Shown here in pieces: positions 21,301-30,441 of a DNA stretch of 64,000 nucleotides; the stretch's first letter is position 1, and each line of letters begins with the position of its first letter. The DNA comes from Chondrosia reniformis (lineage: Eukaryota; Porifera; Demospongiae; Chondrillida; Chondrillidae): the NCBI GenBank assembly GCA_947172415.1, contig OX359193.1:5884501-5948500 (forward strand). The letters are read 5' to 3'. The notes under the pieces are model-generated. The model saw only the letters and a list, made by a program, of their open reading frames with translations. It was not told the origin of the DNA and ran no database searches. The position numbers were made by a program, and so were the translations under genes.

Positions 21301-22076
21301 GCATTCGCAGTTTGTGGTTTAGTCACTTTCTTGATGTATTCCATGGAGCCTATCGCTGGCCACTTGGCTTCTGGTTGGGAGTGAGACTGCTTGCGAGAGT
21401 TTTACTTCTAACAATGGAGCTTATCATTCAGTCCCACATAAGTAAATTCATTTCTATTGTGTTCCTAACGTTTTGCGTAATTTTCTTATTAGAACAACAC
21501 ATTATAAAGCCATTCCACAAAAGGTTCTATGAAAAAGAATGTCCAGGGGAAAACAAGAAAGCCAAGCTTATCAGAGCAGTTAAGTGGATTGTAAATCCAG
21601 TCAATAGTAATGGTCTGTTTATATTCAACATTATGGTGTTTAGTGCACTCACCTTAAATTTTGATTTTCTTAAAAATAAAGAAGAGAAAACGGGTTTAAA
21701 GGCACTTTTACTTGTCTCTTTATCTGCTGCTTTCATTCAAACTGGTTTGATTATTGCATACCATGGATGGATGTACTTTCCTATTCCCACATGCGTTAAG
21801 AAGAAATGGATGAAAATGAAGGAATCCTTGGGAAAAAGAAGTGATGCATCCATAGTTGGGGAATCAGTAACTAGTGTGACAGCAACAGAAGACTCCTCAA
21901 AGCCCTTTCCATTTAGTCACATTCACAACCTCACAGCTGGTGTACCTCAAGAGGATGTTAATGAGGAAGATAGCACATATACAGTGTCAACTGATGAGAG
22001 TGATTGTGACAGTGATACTGAATTCATAAACAGAGGATATGGAGAACCTCTTCTTGAAATGGCCAGTGAAAAGTAA
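18303..22076 (+). CDS. Receptor B: paralogue of receptor A, 1257 residues
   Basis: Same layout as receptor A: signal peptide (LWLLLLTVVVATS), Asn-rich glycosylated ectodomain, Cys-rich collar with CRSNRMGLMCSECPNGY, about eight membrane segments and an acidic tail ending GEPLLEMASEK. Length differences from copy A are small in-frame indels just after the signal peptide, in the PY.KNSTYEEY region and in the loop after the first membrane segment. No frameshift or stop separates the copies, so both appear functional. Differences concentrate in the loop between membrane segments 1 and 2 (about 20766-20930), while 20215-20570 is almost identical. That pattern suggests gene conversion plus local selection. 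Function unknown. Confidence 0.9.
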   Translation: MRSLWLLLLTVVVATSRFEVQHHTFWITPSTQQGCGNRTPCNTIEGYYNQSKSIFSTSNATWIFLQGVYNASGQRIKLSVISAQNVIFKCELPDSCNISTYGDIAIVNSTQVALLQLNLATDVSIRNTSNVTISKVNTSKYIVRFINPTGYLNVETGYIKLTTDIRYCPFPSRKELCWVNIHLRNVTSKLLSLMVHSSRYSNSTNVYNTIDALFDNIIVTSYKWTLQVGTFPSRTCNITITNSVITESSSLSLTVDYNVIKSNKTPHEVAVNIVKCNFLGTVFRYFETTKSKKIKFIPKITLNDLLFDGGAVDASGKLITTTAQKFHNLNPIKFQNCNFTGLSLSKKKEKRYVIQLKNLLFPFLLSNCNIVNNSAPAIDIENSTLYLQGQNRIEGNNFNNVGKKALYGDGSIRIRYSGTSHIFIEKKSQLIIGNNRGYYHGGIVFHPIPYKNSTYEEYIQCIRDERKGCNGECFFQLVNEKGQFVNNDQLNHFNGSIIFYNNTVKNASAGGHQIFNGHLLNCTLQLVNDKIRTNFSLLYQLMHISYNMSTYSSWQPKDVTSFPYYICLCDESQPMNSSLWDCGQNTTLSHYPGQRIALDFSLVGDLNQFKNGSLEVSTNGKTDVRTIVGSCTALPIEFPKSNKKISLKTNVILPWGYIVRDLFLTHVVNINIIECPLGFQEINGSRCECNKFLNKLGFKCFIDYILYQQKSKNYWIGMNNNKQLVVTNNCPSFFCNNILEEQGVKLAEINSTSYIQCRSNRMGLMCSECPNGYSSAFGTFQCQKCIGPWFLLKVAVVIFTGLALVGILFLFNLTIVQATINGITIYLDSLYLYNKMILRETDLRGSYLIKGLTFGENSLIFCYYDGLDEFAKNMLSFIYPSYILLLVVFIIIGAHKFNLRIFKVDFVAKRAVPVLATLMVITYIDFVVVVMKSFSFSTLFTFDPQTNTHNKETVWLYQPSLKYFQGKHIALGVLSAVVTVIYLIPLTVVILFGDLLRRNCIRSLWFSHFLDVFHGAYRWPLGFWLGVRLLARVLLLTMELIIQSHISKFISIVFLTFCVIFLLEQHIIKPFHKRFYEKECPGENKKAKLIRAVKWIVNPVNSNGLFIFNIMVFSALTLNFDFLKNKEEKTGLKALLLVSLSAAFIQTGLIIAYHGWMYFPIPTCVKKKWMKMKESLGKRSDASIVGESVTSVTATEDSSKPFPFSHIHNLTAGVPQEDVNEEDSTYTVSTDESDCDSDTEFINRGYGEPLLEMASEK

Positions 22077-22415
22077 ATTTTATAGAAGTCTGGCTTGTAG
22101 CATGCATTGTGAAATACTCTTAACATTATAAGTTAACTATATTAACATATATACTGTTAATTCTTTCATTATCTTTAATTACTTGTACATACGTACATTA
22201 CATACATTAACTATGTATTATAGTGTATTAGTAGTGTGTTTACCCGATTGACTGATTTTCAGTTTAATTTTCAGTTTCTCATATTTTCAGTACTGTACAC
22301 CTCATGTTTACAATTTTTGTTTAATATGAATCGAAAATAAATGTATATTTTGAATATGCGTACATAGAGTGGACCCATGAAGCCGTTCTTTAATATATCA
22401 CACTTATTGCACAGT
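22077..22415 (+). other. 3' flank of receptor B
   Basis: Matches the receptor A flank to about 22240. It continues with sequence that in unit A occurs twice in the 419-base duplication (GGACTGATTTTCAGTTTAAT type, about 9290 and 9709). It lacks FB3, so it shows the state before FB3 insertion or after its loss. No gene seen. Confidence 0.55.
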
Positions 22416-22559
22416 ATGTCTTTAGTCAGACCTGTCTGTCAAAGAGGTATGTATGCTTTAAATACTAGTGATCTTCTTTCAGGCAGACAAATTAGAGATG
22501 TTCCGGATCCATTAAACATTTATGGCAAAGACAAAGTCATTGATTACATATATGAAGAG
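22416..22559 (+). CDS. Possible two-exon 5' gene fragment (unit B copy)
   Basis: Exons 22416-22446 and 22483-22559 are separated by a 36-base intron and end at a GTATGT donor. The product is MSLVRPVCQRG then RQIRDVPDPLNIYGKDKVID, ending YIYEE. It is the counterpart of 9898-10035 with two extra codons. A later exon-like stretch at 25170-25293 does not fit in phase. No family recognised. Confidence 0.4.
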
Positions 22560-22794
22560 GTATGTATACGCAGCATACTTTTTCACTTGTAAAATCTACA
22601 GTACTACAAAAATCCCTTATTCATGTCATATAGGCTAAAGTGTTATAATCAAGCTGCAGTTGCTTTTTGGGCTATATATATTTAACATAAAAAATGCACA
22701 TTAGTTAATGTATAATAAAAATAATAATTTAAAAATAAAGGTATATTATATGAATTAATAGTAAATTTGCAGTTTACATTGAATGTTAACTTAA

Positions 22795-22923
22795 TGCATG
22801 CTACACAAGCCAGACATCCATAAAATTTACTTTTGACTGGCCATTTCAAAAAGAGGTTCTCCATGTCCTCTGTTTATAAATTCAGTATCACTGTCACAGT
22901 CACTCTCATCAGTTGACAGTGTA
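22795..22923 (-). pseudogene. Inverted relic of a receptor C-terminus (unit B)
   Basis: Reads TVSTDESDCDSDTEFINRGH, GEPLFEMASQK and TAA on the minus strand with no internal stop, then receptor-type 3' flank. It is the better preserved partner of 10271-10399. It fuses to the Penelope-like fragment upstream, so no full receptor remains. Confidence 0.8.
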
Positions 22924-23146
22924 CATGTATGGCTTCCATGATTCTTCTCTGCCAGTAATTAGGTGCAGTAACTTTTAACTCTGGCACCATCCTGGTCAAT
23001 CTCATGATGGGTTTCATGGGTATAAACAGCAATGTCATTGTTAGGATCACCTCTCCTTTGTGCTCCACAAGTCTCACCTTGAGAGTCCTCTTCGTCTCAC
23101 CTATATACCTGTTGTAGTCCTTGGCCATCTTCCTATTCTCCATCAT
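22921..23146 (-). mobile_element. Penelope-like GIY-YIG endonuclease fragment (unit B)
   Basis: Copy of 10398-10622 with YIGETKRTLKVRLVEHK and YWQRRIMEAIHV on the minus strand and the same frame disturbance between them, so decay preceded the tandem duplication. Confidence 0.7.
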
Positions 23147-23604
23147 GACATCTTTCTTTTATCCTTTTTTCTTTTTCGTTTTTACACGCTTTTTTCGTTT
23201 TTTTTCCTTTTTCGTTTACTTTCTTCTTTTTTTCACTTTTTTCTTTTTCGTTTTACTATGTCTGGTCCTGCAACGTTGCCGCAATCTAAGGGACATGGCC
23301 TTTGGATTTTTATAATACTTGTTATACAATAATTTACAAGAGTATACTGAATGCTTACATAGATGTAGATATGCATTTGCGATGAGCTGGGTTATATTTT
23401 AACCTATATCTTAATTATCATACCAATGAATCTATTCATCATTATCGACAATTGGGATAGTATATAACCACTGCACAATGATCATTTTTGTTTGACAATG
23501 CTGAATTATAAATTAAATGTACATGGCTTTAAATTAAAAAAATGTTCAAACAATGTATCATAGTTCTTAAAACAAGTTCTTCATGGTTGTAAAGATGTTT
23601 CTTC

Positions 23605-24500
23605 CCCTTTGAATGTTACTGGAACGGTTCTGCAGTACTTCGTTTCGCATCACTTTACTGAGTGTAAAGGTGATCCCAGGGCACACCACGAGGAGGTAGA
23701 AGTACTTCGTGCCCCAAACGGCCTCCGGTTTCTCAACTCTGTTTGACACTTCCACTACTTGCGTCGTAAGAGAAGTTGCACGGGAGCGATCCGGCGTACC
23801 TGACCGTCCTATGACCAGTTACTAGTCTTGCCCTGCTACACTACGGGCAGAACAAGCCCGACCCTGGCGGACCACAAACTCCCACCAATGAGAATCATCA
23901 TGTGCACACAACGTAGCTTGGGAACACTGTACACAGACTTTAGCTCATTGGGATCGGCCAGGCGCTTTAGAGTAGGGACCCATCAGTTCAATGAACTATA
24001 AGAAAAGAATTGAAAATACATGATATACAATGAAATATTACATTGATGAATGGATACGAAAATTGAATACAAATTCGAAAATGCAACTGCCTTCCAAACC
24101 AACCTGAAGCTGCAGCCTACAACAGGGGTTCCTGACCGACTACGTAGTGGCACTGGACCCACGCTCCTCCAGGTACGGGTCGTATAGCAAGAATCCGCAA
24201 GTGCCAATTTAACACACAAGCAGGATTAATAGTGAGATACATCTCCAGGCACTAACCCATAGGTAGAGAGACCACCCCACTATACGAACACCGATGACCC
24301 TTTGTCGCATGGTACCATGGTCGTGCTCCTACCACGGTTTTCGCATCGATCCATACCAAAGTAGACCTCCAGAGTTGATAGCCCGGAGGCCAAAGACTGA
24401 AAATTTCCTTGCCTATTTATAAGAAATTGTCGGCGGGAAACATCGTGAACTTGGCGGAAACCCGTGAAATTGAAATTTTGCTTATTGTTTTCGAGGTCAT
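23605..24500. other. GC-richer conserved block of unknown nature (unit B)
   Basis: Counterpart of 11070-11960 with few substitutions, including the palindrome-like ACTACGTAGT near 24140. Open frames are short and differ in length between the copies, which argues against protein coding. The rest of the unit to 25065 is AT-rich and without visible genes. Confidence 0.4.
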
Positions 24501-25065
24501 GTTCATGAACAATAGACGACATGCAAAACATAACCCGGCCTATTCAGCAAGTTGTTATTGTTATTGAGTTTCGACGAGAAATCAATCATGGCTATTTAGC
24601 GAAGCAAATCATAAAATGTACAGTGACCCCATGAATAGAAATACTTAATTAATAAACAAGCTATCTTAATGAACCTCTGATTATTTCAGCAGTGATCTTT
24701 TATTTCACAAGCTCTTGCAAGCGCATAAATCGACATATCAATCAGCATGTTTCATGCACAACACAGGACAACGTCACAAGGATATTAAAATTTATTTAAC
24801 AAGTATCATATATCTTTTATGCTGTTTTGCGCTATTTTGAGCAAACGTAGCTAAATCCTATTGCTCAATCAATTTGTGAATCCAAAATGGCCGTTGCTCA
24901 AATTGCAATGACCTACTTTGGTGTTGTCCATGCCTAAACTACATTCATTGGTATGTCATCTTGTTTAGAGAATCAGATAAACTACTTTAATTTAAGGTCT
25001 ATAATGTTTCAAGTTATAATGTTATGATTAATATACGGCATCTTTACCTCATGTAAAATACTTTT

Positions 25066-26328
25066 CACTAGACTGTTCAAAATATAACTATCATTAAATT
25101 TTGATTGGGCAAGTGTATGTCTTATTGTGCAGCCTATACTTGATTTGCTGTATATGCATTTATTTATAGAAATTATCATAGGAGTCAAAAATATCCGTTA
25201 CCTAGCAACATGTCCAATTAAGAGACAAGGAGGACTGAGTGCAATTATAGTGAAAGAAGGTGTTAGACCAAGAAAGTTTGCATGGAATTTACAGTGAGTA
25301 TAACAACTGTAAAGGTCCTGGATTACATCTGTTCGATGGAGATACCAGATTTAGCTGCATACTTGCATACTAGTTATGGTAATTTGCACTTGGTTGGTTG
25401 TATGAACTTTTTGTTCTTAAATGTCAGGCATGTTTTCCTCTAGTCTGAGTAGAATAAGAATTGTTCTTATAGTTGTCCAGGCTAATAATAATAATACAGC
25501 TATTTGTGTTTCATATTGATCCTTGTTCCAATTTTAGTTTTAAGTAAAGTCCTGAGGCTTGATACCTTTTTGTTTAAAGTAGGTCATGTCAGTTTATATT
25601 CTTTGTGTGATAATCATTTCAGATTATTTGTGATTGACTATTACTTAGGGAACTTTGTTAGAATGTTCTAGCCCAGATTATTGTTATGAACAGTTATGGG
25701 GAATAACAAAGAACAATAGCAGGTCTAGCACAAAGCAACTCATTAACTGTTCTATGACAGGTAATGATATTTGTTACAATAGCCACAGTTCAATAAGCTA
25801 TAACTTTTCAGAACAGAAGCAAAGTAATTGCCATTGAACCAAACCAATTATTGGCCAATTGGCCATCAGACCTGTTTTACCTATATGTGATGATCTTAAT
25901 GTGTCAATGCTGGTACGTTACCCCTCAATGCAGTGCAGTTACAATAATTTTAAATAAATAGAAGTGACTCTAGAACACCTACACCTAAATATTGTAGTCA
26001 TAGCATGCATTCGTTTCATTCTGCTGCATCCATTCAATAATTAATAGGCCCTATCCAATGAGTTACATAATAAGTTTGTATAAAATGCATATGTAGACAA
26101 GACCAATCAGAGACTATCCAAGATGTTGCACAGTGTGCAAGCATGATGATACATGGAGCCGTTGATCACTAAGGAAGCCTGGAAGATTGTTTTGCAGTGT
26201 TACAAATAGTATTAGTGTCATCAAGTGATATATTTGAGGGAGTAGAGTCATTAATGGCCTGCCATATACTTACCAGACCATGCTGTAAAAGATTAAAAGT
26301 CACTTTCATCTAAACTCCCTTCTGGATA
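25066..26328. other. Spacer beyond the duplication, with one exon-like stretch
   Basis: Single-copy sequence starting at the downstream breakpoint. The one candidate exon is 25170-25293, listed separately. Repeats and short open frames elsewhere (such as 25655-25837) have no recognisable content. Confidence 0.5.
25170..25293 (+). CDS. Possible internal exon, unrecognised
   Basis: Acceptor TTTATTTATAG precedes 40 open codons in one frame (IIIGVKNIRYLATCPIKRQG, then GLSAIIVKEGVRPRKFAW) ending at a GTGAGT donor. The composition looks protein-like. It needs one base from a previous exon, and the nearest candidate (22483-22559) ends in phase 0, so it does not join directly. Weak call. Confidence 0.3.
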
Positions 26329-26476
26329 ACTCCATCTACTCAACAGGGATGTGGTAACAGAACACAATGTAATATCATTGAAGGCTATATAACGAGCTGT
26401 GCCTGTATTTGCAACATTAATGGTAACATACTTAGAAAAAATGGATGAAAATGAAGGAATGCTTGAGGAAAAGAGT
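26329..26476 (+). pseudogene. Internally deleted receptor relic
   Basis: Three receptor pieces lie fused on the plus strand: the N-terminal FWITPSTQQGCGNRT segment (26329-26373 and just after), then the RAVPV.ATLM membrane segment (about 26391-26424), then the KKWMKMKEC tail segment (about 26437-26470). About 2.8 kb and then 0.7 kb of receptor sequence have been lost between them. It lies outside the duplicated unit, so the receptor cluster once extended to here. Confidence 0.85.
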
Positions 26477-26607
26477 AGCTACATTTATTTTTGTATTAAT
26501 CCACTATACTATTTTGCTATTAGTATATAGCATGTACATATTGCAACATAATAAACTCCATATTTTTGCACGAGAGCTCGTTGGTTGTGGTTGAAATCTT
26601 AATCAAA

Positions 26608-29600
26608 ATGGCTGCCACTGGATTGGAAAACAGTGAAATTTTAAGATATGGACGCCAGCTCATACTACCGGAATGGGGAAGGAAAGGTTAGCTATTCTTC
26701 ACCTGTTTGGGTAATTTGTAGGGTTTAGCTAGTAGTTTTGTTTCCGTAGGCCAAGTAGCTGTCAAGTCTACATCTACACTCATAGTTGGATGTGGAGGTC
26801 TAGGTTGTCCTGTTGCGCAATACTTGGCTGCAGCAGGCATTGGACACTTGGGATTACTTGACTATGATACAGTTGAAGTAAGCAACTTGCACCGCCAGGT
26901 TCTTCACTCAGAGGAGAAGATTGGTATGGAGAAGGCAGTATCCATAGAAATGGCTATTAAAAGGTATATGCAACCAATATATTTATACATATGAATAATC
27001 TAACATACCATTTTCAACATGGTACCCTAAAGTAAAGACCCATAGGGAACCAAACCTAGTAAGAGGTTTGGATGAGGATACAAGAGTTTTCTCTTCCTCT
27101 CCTTCTCTTCTTCTCCACTGGGCCAGGCAGCTATTTCTGGGAATTTCACCCTTCATCAGTGACCCTGGGAATCTTTGTCTCTCGATCTTTTGTGAGTCCT
27201 TGGCCACATGTACAGTCTACTCACAGTATCAAATTTTTACTTTCTCTTTCTGTCTTGTTGCCCATTTTCTTTAAATTCTTTATAATTACCCTATACGTAT
27301 GTGTACATGTACTTATCTGGAGATCATAGTATAATGGTATTAGCTGTGTTTAAACATTAATCTTCAAATCTTATTTCTGTACCTGCCTGTTTGTGTAGTC
27401 TCAATACTAATGTAAAGACAACCACATATTCAGTCCTCCTCAATAGTAATAATGCTCAGTCTATCCTTGAAAGGTGAGCCAATCTTTCATTATTTGGTTG
27501 AGCATAAATGATTCATAATGGAAATCACAAGTTATTTTTTCTCTGTAGTTATGACATTGTAGTTGATTGTACTGATAATGTAGCGACAAGGTACCTCTTG
27601 AATGACTGCTGTGTCTTTTTGAACAAGACTCTGGTTTCAGGCAGTGCTCTGAGATTTGAGGGGCAGGTAATTCAAATGTTATTGTTATTGTTGTTGTTAT
27701 TGTTGTTACAACATCTTCTTGTTCCTGTGTTGCATGTAGTTAACTGTCTACCACTACAAGGGTGGTCCCTGTTATAGGTGTATCTTCCCCACTCCTCCCC
27801 CACCCGAGAGTGTAACCAACTGTTCAGAAGGAGGCGTGTTGGGGGTGGGTTAGTTCTCCCATTAACTGCATGAGCAATATATTCAATGTACAGGAAGGTT
27901 TAGCTGTGTACATATGTATGCATATACTCATGTAACAGTCCAACCACACTCAGTGAATTCTTCACATTTTAGCTGTTAGTTTATTGGTATGTACATATAC
28001 TGTAGTTATATGTCCTCTGTTTTCTACTTTGATTTAGCTTGGTATATCTACCTACAGTAACTATAAGTACACAGTGACCATCCATTTTAGCAGTACATTG
28101 CTATAGCTTTACATTGCAATGCCCTCCTTTACTTACAATAGTATGCATAATATTGTGTAATATTGCATAATATTGCATAATATTGTTTCAAGCTGATGAT
28201 ACGTACATCTGTTCTCATATCTCTATTTGGTCTATTAGTCCCAGGAATTATAGGTAATCTACAAGCTTTGGAAGTCCTTAAGTTGGCAAGCGGACTGGGA
28301 CGTATCCTTACCTACGAAGGAAGAAGACTTTAGTTACCAAGGAGACACATGTATTTTCACTGACCTTCCTTAATTTCATTCATAGCATCGTACTCACAGA
28401 AACTTCTTCTTTTTGATGGTCTGAATGGTACCTTTAGGACAATCAAGTTGAGAGGAAGGCGTTCAGATTGTGCAGTGTGTGGAGATAAGCCAACCACAAC
28501 TAAGCTCATTGACTATGTACAATTCTGTGGTACCAGTGCCAATGACAAGCAGCAGGATATTGAAATTTTGTCTTCTGAAGAACGACTAACGTGTGAAGTA
28601 TGTTTATCTACTTTGTTGCAGTGGTACATTTTCACTTGTTTTCTTTGGGTTTTGAAGCTAATATCCATCTACCCTTCATTGTATAGAAGAGAATAGAAAT
28701 TTCTCTAAATTAACAACTAAAAACTTGTGATAGAATAGAGATTCATTGCTACGTTGTAACTATGATAGAGGAATTAATGAGCTTTCCGCAGCAGGGCGAA
28801 ACAATCAAGATTATTTCAGGACGTTTCAGTCGCAGACCTTCTTCAGCTGATAAAAAAACTGATAGGTTACACCCCTGCTACGGAAAGCTTACTAATTCCT
28901 CTATCAACTAAAAACTTATTTCTCTTGTAGTTTTCATTTCATGAATAGGATTTTCCTTTATTATTACTTGTGTAAGCATCTTTGTTTCCTTAGCTTTAGA
29001 GACTCATCTTTTGTAAACAAGCTTTCCTTTTCTTCTTCAGGACTACAAGTCTATAGCGGAGGCTGGTTATTCCCACGTTTTGTTGGATGTGAGAGAGGCC
29101 GTTCAATACGAGATATGTGCACTGCCAAACTCTATTAGTATCCTTGCAAGTACGTAGTCTACCGTACATCAACCTAGTGACTGTATATTTCTTTCCTGGC
29201 TCCGAGGTAGCCTACTTGCAGCCTATAAGAAATTGAACACTTGTTAGATTCCCACACACAGAGGTACATCCCTTCAGGGTTGAGTGTTAAGTGCAGTACA
29301 TCCACCTACACACTGCCGCCTTTACCATCCATGGGAGAGGAATAGATTTATATTTGTACCTAAGTTGAACCCCTTATGATGTGCCAACCTCTTTAGCTAA
29401 GGTCATAACAGTTGTTAAGTGGTTTAGCACTTCTTCATTTGTATCATTTGGAAATGTTTGAATTGGCTGCACTTTGTCAGCAATATCAGACCTTATCTTG
29501 GATTAAGATATTCCTATTGGTGACATTGAAAAAGATGGATCACTTGAAATCTTGCAAGAGAAATTACTAAATGTTAAAGTAGCAGATCCATCAGGACCCC

Positions 29601-29966
29601 CAAATGGTATATCCTGCCTTTACATACGTACATGTGACACTTTGCTACATTGTACTAACACAAATGTATAGTTATGGATTAGTAGCTAAACAGACTATAA
29701 TATGCATGACTTTTAAGATGACAGGTACATTACAGGTTCTAAAGCTTTGTGCTGTTTGGTAAATTTAAGGTTGTCCTATTCCTTTGTTAGTGATTGTAGT
29801 TTGTCAGAGAGGAAATGATTCACAAATTGTTGTGAAGAAACTGAAGGAAAGGTTAATTAAGATTGAAGGGGCCATGAAAAATTCCAAAAAGTTTGTTGTT
29901 AAGGACATTAGAGGTGGATTGGAGAGCTGGAGTAGAAGAATTGACAAGAATTTTCCAACTTATTGA
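26608..29966 (+). CDS. MOCS3: Adenylyltransferase and sulfurtransferase MOCS3 (Uba4), ten exons, complete
   Basis: Activates the C-terminal glycines of MOCS2A and URM1 by adenylation, then sulfurates them, for molybdopterin synthesis and tRNA wobble-uridine thiolation in the cytosol. Exons: 26608..26686, 26750..26963, 27399..27473, 27549..27666, 27740..27848, 28239..28301, 28386..28597, 29041..29137, 29508..29606, 29791..29966; 1242 bases, 413 residues (human about 460). The E1 domain has the nucleotide loop [25 protein letters not shown], zinc ligands CYRC and CAVC, and the catalytic Cys in [10 protein letters not shown]. The rhodanese domain (about 295-413) keeps its active Cys in [10 protein letters not shown]. 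Intron 2 carries a SINE and intron 7 a hairpin repeat. The start lies in AAAATGGCTGCC, close to a YY1-type element. Confidence 0.95.
26985..27215 (+). repeat. Interspersed SINE-like repeat in MOCS3 intron 2
   Basis: Near-complete copy: ATAGGGAACCAAACCTAGT, TTTGGATGAGGATACAAGAG, a CTTCTC tract, CCACTGGGCCAGGCAG, TTTCTGGGAATTTCACCC, CCCTGGGAATCTTTGTCTC, then TCTTTTGTGAGTCC. No A/B boxes are obvious, so its origin is unclear. Confidence 0.8.
28766..28907 (-). repeat. Hairpin with GAAGAAGGTC-loop-GACTGAAACG core in MOCS3 intron 7
   Basis: Arms ATAGAGGAATTAATGAGCTT and AAGCTTACTAATTCCTCTAT, with CCGCAGCAGGG and CCCTGCTACGG, face each other. The interior minus strand reads CTGAAGAAGGTCTGCGACTG then AAACGTCCTG. 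Same layout as 15587-15735. Confidence 0.6.
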
Positions 29967-30441
29967 TCTGGAGTCCTATTATATACACTTTGTCTAGACC
30001 TAGTGTTAATTTATTTGATATGACAATTTGAGAATACAAGTGCAAGCTAGCATTATTCATGTGGAATATATGCAAGAAGTGAACATAAAAATACTTGTAG
30101 TGATATTAAAGTGTTGAGTGAGAAATACAGGTTTTATACATATATGCAATTACAAAATCGTAAATTTATATACATATATCCCAAATTGCTGGAGGATTCA
30201 TATATACATGGATACATGTGTGTATGTGGTATATACGTATATATACCACAATCCCTATACATATATGTTACGTACGTATAAATGAACCAAATTTAGAGCA
30301 CAAAGTACCTATAAACAGCATTTACAAAGTACATGGATTATCACAAATTTAACAAAAATACAATTAAAATAGGTATCAATATTGCATTCATTTTCATGAT
30401 TAGGTCATTTTCAGCCAGCAAGGAGAATGTATTAATTGGGG
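29967..30441. other. Convergent spacer between MOCS3 and CCDC74
   Basis: About 475 bases, AT-rich with TATATACGTA-type simple sequence, including an inverted pair around 30215-30255 (GTATATACGTATATATAC). It must hold both 3' untranslated regions. No gene seen. Confidence 0.6.
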
